The notes under the pieces are model-generated. The model was given only the letters and a program-made list of their open reading frames with translations, ran no database searches and was not told the DNA's origin. From Streptomyces composti (GTDB lineage Bacteria; Actinomycetota; Actinomycetes; Streptomycetales; Streptomycetaceae), in contig NZ_JAATEM010000002.1 in assembly GCF_012034205.1 (NCBI RefSeq), forward strand, positions 247,721-311,720: DNA of 64,000 nt, written 5' to 3'. Positions within the stretch are counted from its first letter, which is position 1, and every line of letters starts with the position of its first letter. The translations under genes were made by a program, and so were the position numbers. Of the stretch, positions 17,287 through 25,337 are shown one piece after another.

Positions 17287-17727
17287 ATGGAGGAGCTGGA
17301 CCGACAGATCGTGCAGCTGCTCGTCAAGGACGGGCGGATGAGCTACACAGACCTGGGCAAGGCCACGGGCCTGTCCACGTCGGCCGTGCACCAGCGGGTG
17401 CGCAGGCTGGAGCAGCGTGGCGTCATCCGCGGCTATACCGCGGTCGTCGACGCGGAGGCCGTCGGACTGCCCATGACGGCGTTCATCTCGGTCAAACCCT
17501 TCGACCCCAGCGCCCCCGACGACATCGCGGACCGCCTCGCCGGAGTGCCCGAGATCGAGGCCTGCCACAGCGTCGCGGGCGACGAGAACTACATCCTCAA
17601 GGTCCGGGTCGCCACCCCGCACGAGCTCGAGGAACTCCTCGCCCGGGTCCGCTCCCTGGCGGGCGTCTCGACCCGCACGACCGTGGTCCTCTCCACGCCG
17701 TACGAGGCGCGCCCGCCGCGCATCTGA
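17287..17727 (+). CDS. Lrp/AsnC family transcriptional regulator
   Basis: A 146-residue regulator. The N-terminal helix-turn-helix spans residues 2-50 (LDRQIVQLLVKDGRMSYTDLGKATGLSTSAVHQRVRRLEQRGVI as the visible core), followed by a RAM ligand-binding domain from residue 65 (TAFISVKPF, GDENYILKVR). Such proteins are octameric or dimeric amino-acid-responsive regulators. ATG 17287 sits about 12 bp after a -10-like TAGGTT with no ribosome site, so the mRNA may be leaderless. Its target is not evident. Confidence 0.9.
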   Translation: MEELDRQIVQLLVKDGRMSYTDLGKATGLSTSAVHQRVRRLEQRGVIRGYTAVVDAEAVGLPMTAFISVKPFDPSAPDDIADRLAGVPEIEACHSVAGDENYILKVRVATPHELEELLARVRSLAGVSTRTTVVLSTPYEARPPRI

Positions 17728-17844
17728 CAGGCGGGCCCGGACCGGCCGGGGCGCGGTCCGGACCGGCCCGAGGCGCCCGCACGACCTGCCGGAAGGCACG
17801 ACCTGGTTGCCGGGGGGAGCGGGCGACGCGCGAGACTGTGCGGC

Positions 17845-19449
17845 ATGAGTGAACGCACCGCCCCCGCCCGCACCGTCCTGCTCCGCCGGGGAGAGATCCA
17901 CAGCCCCGCCGACCCCTTCGCCACCGCGATGGTCGTGGAGCGGGGACAGGTCGCCTGGGTCGGCTCCGAAGGGGCCGCCGACGCCTTCGCGGACGGGGCC
18001 GACGAGGTGATCGATCTCGACGGGGCGCTGGTCACCCCGGCGTTCACCGACGCGCATGTGCACACCACCGCGACCGGACTCGCGCTCACCGGGCTGGACC
18101 TGTCCGGGGCGGTGAGTCTCGAGGACGCGCTCGCCCGCGTACAGGAGTTCGCCGCCGCCCGCCCGCACGACCGGGTGCTGCTCGGGCACGGCTGGGACGC
18201 CGCCCGCTGGCCCGGCGGACGGCCGCCCACGCGGGCGGAACTGGACCGGGCCACCGGTGGCCGGCCCCTCTACCTCAGCCGCATCGACGTGCACTCCGCG
18301 GTCGTCACCACCGCGCTTCTCGACCTCGTCGGCGGTGCGGTGACCCGCGAGGACCGGCCGCTCACCGGCGACGACCATCACGCCGTGCGCGCCGCCGCGC
18401 TCGCCGCCGTCACGCCCGCCCAGCGCACCGAGGCCCAGCGCGCCGCCCTGGCCCGGGCCGCCTCGCTCGGCATCGGCACCGTGCACGAGTGCGGCGGCCC
18501 GGAGATCTCCTCCGAGGACGACTTCACCGGCCTGCTGCGCCTGGCCGCCGGGGAGGACGGCCCCCGCGTCGTCGGCTACTGGGCCGAGCGGGACGCCGCC
18601 AAGGCCCGTGAACTGGGCGCGATCGGCGCCGCGGGCGACCTGTTCGCCGACGGCGCCCTCGGCTCGCACACGGCCTGCCTGCACGAGCCGTACGCCGACG
18701 CAGGCCACACCGGCACCGCGCATCTGGACGCCGCCGCCGTCGCCGCCCATGTCGTGGAGTGCACCGAGGCGGGTCTCCAGGCGGGCTTCCACGCCATCGG
18801 CGACGCCGCGGTCAGCACCGTGGTCGAGGGCGTGCGCGCCGCCGCCGACAAGCTCGGCCTCAGTCGGATCCGGGCCGCCCGGCACCGGATCGAGCACGCC
18901 GAGATGCTCACCGAGGAGACCATCGCCGCCCTCGCCGAACTCGGCCTCACCGCCTCCGTGCAGCCCGCCTTCGACGCCCTCTGGGGCGGCGAGGACGGCA
19001 TGTACGCCCGCCGGCTCGGCCCCGAGCGGGCCCGCACCCTCAACCCCTTCGCGGCCCTGCTGCGGGCCGGCGTGCCGCTCGCCCTCGGCTCGGACAGTCC
19101 GGTCACCCCGCTCGACCCGTGGGGCGCCGTGCGTGCCGCCGCCTTCCACCGCACCCCGGAGCACCGGGTCTCGGTGCGCGCCGCGTTCACCGCGCACACC
19201 CGCGGCGGCTGGCGGGCGATCGGCCGTGACGACGCGGGCGTCCTGGTGCCCGGCGCGCCCGCCGACTACGCCGTGTGGCGCACCGGGGAGCTGGTCGTCC
19301 AGGCCCCCGACGACCGGGTGGCCCGCTGGTCCACCGACCCCCGCTCCGGCACCCCCGGACTGCCCGACCTGACCCCCGGCCGTGACCTGCCGGTCTGCCT
19401 GCGCACGGTGGTCGGCGGGCGCACCGTGTACGTACGGCCGGGCGAGTGA
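17845..19449 (+). CDS. Amidohydrolase family protein (YtcJ-like)
   Basis: A 534-residue metal-dependent amidohydrolase. The metal-binding TDAHVHTTATG lies near residue 70, AIGDAAVSTVVEGV near residue 315 and an HRIEHAEML segment near residue 350, with SDSPVTPLDPW near 417 giving the late catalytic Asp. The layout matches the YtcJ/NfdA subgroup (amidohydrolase_3) with an unknown amide or formamide substrate. It starts at ATG 17845 without an obvious ribosome site, 117 bp after the Lrp gene, which could regulate it (inference). Confidence 0.85.
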   Translation: MSERTAPARTVLLRRGEIHSPADPFATAMVVERGQVAWVGSEGAADAFADGADEVIDLDGALVTPAFTDAHVHTTATGLALTGLDLSGAVSLEDALARVQEFAAARPHDRVLLGHGWDAARWPGGRPPTRAELDRATGGRPLYLSRIDVHSAVVTTALLDLVGGAVTREDRPLTGDDHHAVRAAALAAVTPAQRTEAQRAALARAASLGIGTVHECGGPEISSEDDFTGLLRLAAGEDGPRVVGYWAERDAAKARELGAIGAAGDLFADGALGSHTACLHEPYADAGHTGTAHLDAAAVAAHVVECTEAGLQAGFHAIGDAAVSTVVEGVRAAADKLGLSRIRAARHRIEHAEMLTEETIAALAELGLTASVQPAFDALWGGEDGMYARRLGPERARTLNPFAALLRAGVPLALGSDSPVTPLDPWGAVRAAAFHRTPEHRVSVRAAFTAHTRGGWRAIGRDDAGVLVPGAPADYAVWRTGELVVQAPDDRVARWSTDPRSGTPGLPDLTPGRDLPVCLRTVVGGRTVYVRPGE

Positions 19450-19957
19450 TCTACCGGTGCGGCGCGGTGACGATCATGCGCCGCGCCGCCGTCGCGCGAC
19501 CTGCGGATCCTCCGCGCTGACCAGGCATTCGAACCACATTGTGCAGGTCAAACGACTGTTGACAGGCGGCGGATCGGGGCCGGTAGGTTCGGCCGGGTCC
19601 ACCATCGGACGCCCCGACCGGGGAACTTCCGCCACTCGGCAGCGCCGCTGGGTCAGGGACGGTGTGCCGCACCGGAGCACCGTCACTGGGAGCCAGGCTC
19701 AGCGTCGGCGCGGCGACGAGGGGAACGTTCCGGCCGCCGGGGAGGTGCGACCCGGGTGGGGCCCGTGCGCTCAGTAGACAACGGCTTCAGGTCGACCCGC
19801 AGCCGGCGGGTCCCGGGCCGGCCCGAAGGGCGCCGGGCCTCCATCCGCCGCCGCACCCGTAACCGGCATCACTGGCCGCTTCGAACGTCCCGTCACGTCG
19901 GTGCAGGCCGCGGCCACTAAGGTGGGGACCCTGCGGACGGAACATGAAGGGGCAGCA
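19450..19957 (+). promoter_or_regulatory. Intergenic region with promoter for ppm1
   Basis: The roughly 510 bp holds no recognisable gene. TTGACA (19559-19564) and TAGGTT (19584-19589), spaced 19 bp apart, form a plausible promoter. That would give a leader of about 360 nt before ppm1, long enough for additional control. Confidence 0.45.
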
Positions 19958-20770
19958 GTGAACGACGGCGACGGGACCCCGGAGTCGGAGACCCAGGGGA
20001 GGCGGTTCGGCCCGCTCGGCACGACCTTGGTGATCATCCCGACCTACAACGAGGCGGAGAACATCAAGGCGATCGTCGGCCGGGTGCGCGAGGCCGTCCC
20101 GGAGGCGCACGTCCTGGTCGCCGACGACAACAGCCCCGACGGCACCGGCAAGCTCGCCGACGAACTGGCCGCCGAGGACGAGCAGGTCCAGGTGCTGCAC
20201 CGCAAGGGCAAGGAGGGCCTCGGCGCCGCCTATCTCGCCGGCTTCCGCTGGGGCATGGAGCACGGCTACGGCGTGCTCGTCGAGATGGACGCCGACGGCT
20301 CCCACCAGCCCGAGGAGCTGCCCCGGCTGCTGACCGCGCTCAAGGGCGCCGACCTGGTCCTCGGCTCCCGCTGGGTGCCCGGCGGGCGCGTGGTCAACTG
20401 GCCGAAGTCCCGTGAGTTCATCTCGCGCGGCGGCAGCCTCTACTCGCGCCTGGCGCTGGGTCTGCCGCTGCGCGACATCACCGGAGGCTTCCGCGCCTTC
20501 CGCCGGGAGACCCTGGAGGGCCTCGGACTGGACGACGTGGCCTCCCAGGGCTACTGCTTCCAGGTCGACCTCGCCCGCCGCGCGGTCAAGGCCGGCTACC
20601 ACGTGGTCGAGGTGCCCATCACCTTCGTGGAGCGGGAGCTCGGCGACTCCAAGATGAGCCGCGACATCCTCGTCGAGGCCCTGTGGCGGGTCACCGCGTG
20701 GGGTGTGTCGGAGCGGACGGGCAAGCTGCTCGGACGGGGCACGGGGAGGAAGCCCCGCGGCGGCCGCTGA
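19958..20770 (+). CDS. ppm1: Polyprenol monophosphomannose synthase
   Basis: A 270-residue GT2 glycosyltransferase that moves mannose from GDP-mannose to polyprenyl phosphate, the donor for protein O-mannosylation and other periplasmic glycans. It shows VIIPTYNEAENI near residue 25, VADDNSPDGTG and the DxD motif EMDADGSHQPEEL near residue 110, plus GFRAFRRE. It is a single domain, without the fused apolipoprotein N-acyltransferase or C-terminal membrane domain found in some relatives. GTG 19958 has AAGGGG 5 nt upstream. fxsA follows. Confidence 0.92.
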   Translation: MNDGDGTPESETQGRRFGPLGTTLVIIPTYNEAENIKAIVGRVREAVPEAHVLVADDNSPDGTGKLADELAAEDEQVQVLHRKGKEGLGAAYLAGFRWGMEHGYGVLVEMDADGSHQPEELPRLLTALKGADLVLGSRWVPGGRVVNWPKSREFISRGGSLYSRLALGLPLRDITGGFRAFRRETLEGLGLDDVASQGYCFQVDLARRAVKAGYHVVEVPITFVERELGDSKMSRDILVEALWRVTAWGVSERTGKLLGRGTGRKPRGGR

Positions 20771-20833
20771 CCACCGCGTGACCGGCCCGACCCGCTTATC
20801 CCGCACTGAGCCGGGCCCAGGCACACTGGAGTC

Positions 20834-21415
20834 ATGACGACTGGCGCTCGGACCCCGTATCCCGCCCGGCCCCGCCGCTCCCGGCTGCGCACCTGGCTGC
20901 CGCTGGGCGTGGCCGCGTGGCTGGTGCTGGAGATCTGGCTGCTCACCCTGGTCGCCGGGGCGTCCAGCGGGCTGATGGTCTTCCTGCTGCTCGTGGCGGG
21001 CGTGGTCCTCGGCTCGGTCGTGATCAAGCGGGCCGGACGGCGGGCGTTCAGGAGCCTGAGCGAGACCCTGCAACAGCAGCAGGGCGGCGTCGTTCCCGGC
21101 AGCCCGGGCAGCCGGGCAGGCAGCGAGGGCAACGGGCTGACGATGCTCGGCGGTCTGCTGCTGATCGTCCCCGGCCTGGTCTCGGACGCGCTGGGCCTGC
21201 TGCTGCTCGTTCCGCCGGTGCAGAAGGCCGTCAGCGGCTACGCCGAGCGCACCTTCGAGCGCAAGCTGCGCGAGGCGGCGCAGGGCGGCTTCGGGGACGT
21301 CTTCCGGCAGGTTCGTATCCACCAGCCGGACGGCAAGGTGGTGCAGGGCGAGGTCATCCGCGACGAACCGGACACGGACAAGCCGCAGGATCCCCGGCCG
21401 CCCCTGTCCCGCTGA
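20834..21415 (+). CDS. fxsA: FxsA family membrane protein
   Basis: A 193-residue membrane protein. An N-terminal basic stretch is followed by two hydrophobic segments (about residues 20-65), a glutamine/glycine linker, then GLTMLGGLLLIVPGLVSDALGLLLLVPPVQ, the FxsA signature region. The C-terminus is soluble and charged. In E. coli, FxsA overproduction relieves exclusion of T7 by F; the cellular role is unclear. It lies 63 bp after ppm1 and is convergent with rbpA. Confidence 0.88.
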   Translation: MTTGARTPYPARPRRSRLRTWLPLGVAAWLVLEIWLLTLVAGASSGLMVFLLLVAGVVLGSVVIKRAGRRAFRSLSETLQQQQGGVVPGSPGSRAGSEGNGLTMLGGLLLIVPGLVSDALGLLLLVPPVQKAVSGYAERTFERKLREAAQGGFGDVFRQVRIHQPDGKVVQGEVIRDEPDTDKPQDPRPPLSR

Positions 21416-21430
21416 GGAGCGACCACCCGC

Positions 21431-21593
21431 AGCGCTGAGGCGCCGAGCACCGCACAGCGCTGAGGCGCCGGGTACCGCACAGCGCTGAGGCGCCGAGCAC
21501 CGCACAGCGCTGAGGCGCCGGGTACCGCACAGCGCTGAGGCGCCGAGCACCGCACAGCGCTGAGGCGCCGGGTACCGCACGGCGCTGAGGCGC
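21431..21593. repeat. 25-bp minisatellite, about 6.5 units, with two alternating unit types
   Basis: Units start every 25 bp at 21431, 21456, 21481, 21506, 21531, 21556 and 21581. All share AGCGCTGAGGCGCCG. The variable part alternates strictly between AGCACCGCAC and GGTACCGCAC, so the array can also be read as 50-bp doublets. The last unit is degenerate. It lies in the spacer between convergent fxsA and rbpA. Each unit contains the short inverted repeat GCGCTGAGGCGC. Confidence 0.9.
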
Positions 21594-21632
21594 GGGTCGC
21601 CACCGTGCTGGGGTGCCGGGGGACCGCACAGC

Positions 21633-21684
21633 ACAGGACCGCGGGCGCGATACCGGATGATCCGTATCGCGCCCGCGGTCCTGT
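21633..21684. terminator. Bidirectional terminator with 21-bp perfect stem
   Basis: ACAGGACCGCGGGCGCGATAC (21633-21653) and its exact reverse complement (21664-21684) enclose a 10-nt loop between the convergent fxsA and rbpA genes. The perfect symmetry suits termination on both strands. Confidence 0.85.
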
Positions 21685-21726
21685 CACCGCTGTGCGCTGG
21701 GTACTACGCCCAAGCCCCCGCAGGGG

Positions 21727-22101
21727 TCACGCCGACTTCCGGCTGTCCCGGGGATGAACAGCGATGTTCATCGCGCCGGAGCGCAGCACGGCCAGACGCT
21801 CCTCGAGGACCTCTTCGAGCTCCTCTCGGGTGCGCCGCTCCATCAGCATGTCCCAGTGCGTACGCGCGGGCTTGGCTTTCTTCTCCTCGGGGCCGTCGCC
21901 GTCCACCAGAAGTGCCTGGCCACCGCAGACCTTGCACTCCCACTCCGGCGGAATCTCCGCCTCGACCGAGAAGGGCATCTCGAAGCGGTGCCCCTTCTCG
22001 CATGCGTACTCCACGGCCTGGCGCGGAGCCAGGTCGATGCCGCGGTCCGTCTCGTAGCTGGTCACCACGAGGCGCGTGCCGCGAAGAGCTCGCTCACTCA
22101 T
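21727..22101 (-). CDS. rbpA: RNA polymerase-binding protein RbpA
   Basis: A 124-residue actinobacterial RNA polymerase-binding protein that stabilises the principal sigma factor holoenzyme and open complexes. The core carries the metal-binding residues Cys34, His38, Cys56 and Cys59 (YACEKGHRF and WECKVCG), followed by a basic linker (KKAKPARTHWDML) and the sigma-interacting helix REELEEVLEERLAVLR. Length and residues match S. coelicolor RbpA. The start ATG is 22101. A sigma-R type promoter lies upstream. Confidence 0.97.
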   Translation of the reverse strand: MSERALRGTRLVVTSYETDRGIDLAPRQAVEYACEKGHRFEMPFSVEAEIPPEWECKVCGGQALLVDGDGPEEKKAKPARTHWDMLMERRTREELEEVLEERLAVLRSGAMNIAVHPRDSRKSA

Positions 22102-22161
22102 GAATCGTGCCTCCCGGGCTTGTCGCCCACAGGACAGGTGTCGCTGTCGTCGTCATCCGGT

Positions 22162-22189
22162 CAACGTCCGGGCGGCGGTAAAGATTCCC
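22162..22189 (-). promoter_or_regulatory. Sigma-R type promoter of rbpA
   Basis: On the minus strand GGGAAT (22184-22189) and GTTG (22162-22165) are separated by exactly 18 bp, the consensus GGGAAT-N18-GTT of the thiol-oxidative-stress sigma factor SigR. In S. coelicolor rbpA belongs to the SigR regulon, so expression probably rises under disulfide stress. Confidence 0.85.
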
Positions 22190-22379
22190 GTCCCGAGTCC
22201 CGTTCCGGGTCATGCGTCGCCGTCGTAGCCGCAGCCTTGTCAACCAGTGCAGTACCCCCCGACGTCCGGTTTGTCACCTCTGTGGGCAGATGTGACCCAG
22301 CGGTTCGGCATCTTTGACGCGCAGTAACGGTACGCCTGGCAGGCCAAACGCGTACACTACAGCCCTTTCGCCTCGAGAG

Positions 22380-23735
22380 CTAAATCCGCACGGGAACCGG
22401 GTTCCCCGCCTCGCCGATCGCACGCCGCACCGGGACCCGCGCCAGCAGCACGAAGCCCAGCACGAAGAACGCCACCAGCGAGACGATGGCGTCCCGGTAG
22501 CTGCCGGTGAGCTGGTAGGTGAGCCCGAACAGCAGCGGCCCCAGCCAGCTCATGCCGCGGTCGCTGATCTCGTACGCCGAGAAGTACTCGGCCTCCTTGC
22601 CCGGCGGGACCATGTGGGAGAACAGCGAACGGGACAGCGCCTGGGTGCCGCCCAGCACCAGGCCGATCCCGGCGGCCAGCACGAAGAACCACCCCGGTGC
22701 GCCGGCCGGGAGGAACCAGCCGGCCGCCAGGGTCAGCGTCCAGGCCACCAGCGAGCCGAGCACGGTCCGCTTCGCGCCGTAGCGCTGGGCCAACCGGCCC
22801 AGCGCCAGCGCGCCCGCCACCGCCAGGACCTGCACCAGCAGCACCGCGGCGATCAGCGTGCCCTGGCCGAGCCCCAGCTCCCGGGAGCCGTAGACCGAGG
22901 CCTGGGAGATCACCGTCTGGACGCCGTCGTTGTAGACGAGATACGCCAGCAGGAACGCCAGGGTCAGCGGATGGCGCCGCATGTCGCGGAGCGTTGCGGC
23001 CAGCTGCCGGAACCCGGGCAGCGCCGCCTCCCGCCCTTCCCCCGCTCCGGCGCGGCGGTCGCGCAGCCGGCGCAGCGGCACCAGGGTGAAGGCCCCCCAC
23101 CACAGACCGGCCGACGCCAGGCAGATCCGGACGGCAGCACCCTCGGAGACCCCGAAGGCGTCGTGCTGTGTGTAGAGGGCGAGATCGGCCACGAGCACCA
23201 GGGCGCCGGCCGCATAGCCGAAGGCCCAGCCGCGGGAGGAGACCGCGTCGCGCTCCTCGGGCGCGGCGATCTGCGGCAGGTACGCGTTGTAGAGCATCAT
23301 CGCCACGGACTGCGCGGCGTTCGCCACCACCAGGAGCCCCCCGCCGAGCAGATAGCGCTCACCGTCGAGGAAGAACATCCCTGCCGTGGCCCCGGCCCCG
23401 GTGTAGGCGGCGGCCGCCAGCAGCGGCTTCTTCCGTCCGGTGCGGTCGGCGGCGGCGCCCGCCAGCGGCATCACCAGGACCGCAAGGATCACCGACAGCG
23501 ACACGCAGTAGGCGAAGAAGCTCCCCGCACGCACCGGGATGCCCAGCGGGTGGACGAACCCGTCCGCGTCCGCCGCCGCCTCCGCGACCGAGGTCAGGTA
23601 GGGGCCCAGGAAGACGGTGAGGACGCTCGTGGAGTACACGGAGCAGGCCCAGTCGTAGAAGTACCAGCCGCGCTGCTCGCGGCGCCGCCCGGCCGCCTCG
23701 TCCGGCGCCGGTGACCGCACGGTCCTGATGCCCAC
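22380..23735 (-). CDS. MFS transporter, UMF1/Atg22-like
   Basis: A 451-residue protein with about 12 transmembrane segments. RGWYFYDWACSVYSTSV near residue 20 corresponds to the YDWANSA motif of the UMF1/Atg22 branch, and DRTGRKKPLL is the MFS loop 2-3 motif. A second half-repeat starts after the cytoplasmic loop near residue 230. The substrate is unknown; relatives efflux amino acids or other solutes. The GTG at 23735 is chosen for its GAGGGGC site 6 nt upstream. It follows the GDPD gene by 53 bp on the same strand. Confidence 0.85.
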   Translation of the reverse strand: MGIRTVRSPAPDEAAGRRREQRGWYFYDWACSVYSTSVLTVFLGPYLTSVAEAAADADGFVHPLGIPVRAGSFFAYCVSLSVILAVLVMPLAGAAADRTGRKKPLLAAAAYTGAGATAGMFFLDGERYLLGGGLLVVANAAQSVAMMLYNAYLPQIAAPEERDAVSSRGWAFGYAAGALVLVADLALYTQHDAFGVSEGAAVRICLASAGLWWGAFTLVPLRRLRDRRAGAGEGREAALPGFRQLAATLRDMRRHPLTLAFLLAYLVYNDGVQTVISQASVYGSRELGLGQGTLIAAVLLVQVLAVAGALALGRLAQRYGAKRTVLGSLVAWTLTLAAGWFLPAGAPGWFFVLAAGIGLVLGGTQALSRSLFSHMVPPGKEAEYFSAYEISDRGMSWLGPLLFGLTYQLTGSYRDAIVSLVAFFVLGFVLLARVPVRRAIGEAGNPVPVRI

Positions 23736-23788
23736 CCGTGCCCCTCGCTTTCCCCGTGAACGCGCTGCGAGGTGCCGGGGACCGGGCC

Positions 23789-24565
23789 TCAGACCCAGAT
23801 GCCGCGGTCCTCCATGACCTTGCGCAGTGTCTCGATGTGATCGGTCATGATGCCATCCACGCCCAGGTCCAGGAGCCGGTGCATCCGCTCCGCCTCGTTG
23901 ACCGTCCACACGTGCACCTGCAGCCCGAGCGCGTGCGCGGTGTTCACGAACCGCCGGTCCACCACCGTCACGCCCGACTGCTCCTCGGGCACCTGGGCGG
24001 CCACCGCCGAGCGGCGCACCGGCGCGGGCAGGCCCCACGAGCGCAGCCGCAGCCTCAGCACGCCCCGGGTGCCGAACGAGGTCGCAAGGCGCGGCCCGGC
24101 CAGCCGCTGGGCGCGCACCACGCGGGCCTCGGAGAACGAGCCCAGACAGATCCGGTCCCAGGCGCCGGTGCGCTCCAGCAGCTCGAGCAGCGGCAGCAGG
24201 GCGGGCTCCGCCTTCACATCGACGTTCCAGCGCACCTCGGGGAAGGTCTCCAGCAGCTCCTCGAAGAGCGGCACCGGCTCGGCGCCCGCCACCCGCGCCT
24301 GTGCCACGTCCCGCCAGGGCAGGTCGGCGATCCGGCCCGCGCCGTCGGTCACCCGGTCCAGCGTCTCGTCGTGGAAGGCGACCAGCCGCCCGTCGCGGGT
24401 GGCGTGCACATCGGTCTCGATGTACCGGTAGCCCGCCGCCACGGCCCGGCGGAACTGCCGCACGGTGTTCTCCAGGCCGTCCGCCGGCCCGCCGCGGTGG
24501 GCGAAGGCGATCGGGGCCGGATGGTCGAGGTAGGGGTGGCGCGGCGGGCGTATCGGCGAGGTCAC
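23789..24565 (-). CDS. Glycerophosphodiester phosphodiesterase
   Basis: A 258-residue GDPD-family TIM barrel hydrolysing glycerophosphodiesters to glycerol-3-phosphate and an alcohol. Metal and catalytic motifs are AHRGGPADGLENT near residue 20, YIETDVHATRDGRLVAFHDETLDRVTDG near residues 44-71 and WNVDVKAE near 110. No signal peptide is seen, so it is cytosolic. GTG 24565 overlaps the yczE stop (GTGA), implying coupled translation. Confidence 0.93.
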   Translation of the reverse strand: MTSPIRPPRHPYLDHPAPIAFAHRGGPADGLENTVRQFRRAVAAGYRYIETDVHATRDGRLVAFHDETLDRVTDGAGRIADLPWRDVAQARVAGAEPVPLFEELLETFPEVRWNVDVKAEPALLPLLELLERTGAWDRICLGSFSEARVVRAQRLAGPRLATSFGTRGVLRLRLRSWGLPAPVRRSAVAAQVPEEQSGVTVVDRRFVNTAHALGLQVHVWTVNEAERMHRLLDLGVDGIMTDHIETLRKVMEDRGIWV

Positions 24566-25227
24566 CGACGCAGTATCGCTCGCAGCGGCCGCCCGGCGGC
24601 AACCACCGTGCTGCCCTCCGGGCCCGCGGGCACGGCGAACAGGCGCAGGAACACCTGGGCCAGCGGGCCGATCGCCAGCGCGTACAGCAGCGTGCCGACA
24701 CCGACGGTGCCGCCGAGCACGAAGCCGGTCGCCACCACGCTGATCTCGATGACCGTGCGGACCAGGCGGACGGACAGCCCCGTGCGCTGGTGCAGCCCGG
24801 TCATCAGCCCGTCCCGCGGACCCGGGCCGAAGCGGGCCGCGATGTACAGGCCGGTGGCCGCGCCGTTCAGCACCACGCCCGCCACCATGAACGCCACCCG
24901 CGCGGGCAGGCCGTCCGCGTCCGGCACCACCACGAGCGTGGCGTCCATCGCCGCGCCGATCACCAGCACGTTGGAGACGGTGCCCAGGCCGGGCCGCTGA
25001 CGCAGCGGGATCCACAGCAGCAGCACCGCCGCTCCCACCGCGGTCAGCACCAGGCCCATCGACACCCCGGTGCGCTCGGACAGGCCCTGATGCAGCACGT
25101 TCCACGGCTCCAGGCCCAGCCCCGATCCGACCAGCAGCGCCGAGCTCGCCCCGTACAGCGCCAGGCCCGCGTACAGCTGGAACAGCCGCCGTGGCAGCTG
25201 CCGGGGCAGGGATGAGTGACCGGACAC
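24562..25227 (-). CDS. yczE: YczE/YitT-like membrane protein
   Basis: A 221-residue integral membrane protein with about five to six helices and the family motif GLGLEPWNVLHQGLSERTG near residue 40, echoed by GPRDGLMTGLHQRTG near residue 130. The function is unknown. A class of MocR regulators is commonly encoded divergently to yczE, and that arrangement is seen here. The GTG at 25227 has GGGGG about 8 nt upstream. The stop overlaps the GDPD start. Confidence 0.8.
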   Translation of the reverse strand: MSGHSSLPRQLPRRLFQLYAGLALYGASSALLVGSGLGLEPWNVLHQGLSERTGVSMGLVLTAVGAAVLLLWIPLRQRPGLGTVSNVLVIGAAMDATLVVVPDADGLPARVAFMVAGVVLNGAATGLYIAARFGPGPRDGLMTGLHQRTGLSVRLVRTVIEISVVATGFVLGGTVGVGTLLYALAIGPLAQVFLRLFAVPAGPEGSTVVAAGRPLRAILRR

Positions 25228-25247
25228 GTGGATGCCCCCAGGGGTGG

Positions 25248-25333
25248 AAGGTGGTGGAAGTGGACCGATGCATGCCACCCTGTGGCTTGGACGGAGAAGC
25301 CAGCCATGGCCAATCCGGGGAAGGTGGACTGAT
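25248..25333. promoter_or_regulatory. Repeated AAG(G)TGG motifs between yczE and mocR
   Basis: AAGGTGG (25248-25254), AAGTGGACCGAT (25258-25269) and AAGGTGGACTGAT (25321-25333) are direct repeats in the divergent spacer. They resemble the AAAGTGGWCTA motif described for the actinobacterial MocR member PdxR. GCCAC-CCT-GTGGC (around 25274-25286) is an extra inverted repeat. They are likely sites for the adjacent MocR protein. Confidence 0.5.
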
Positions 25334-25337
25334 TCTC

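Noticed and set aside
21431..21593. CRISPR array at the 25-bp repeats
   Set aside because: Units are contiguous with no unique spacers, and no cas genes are present.
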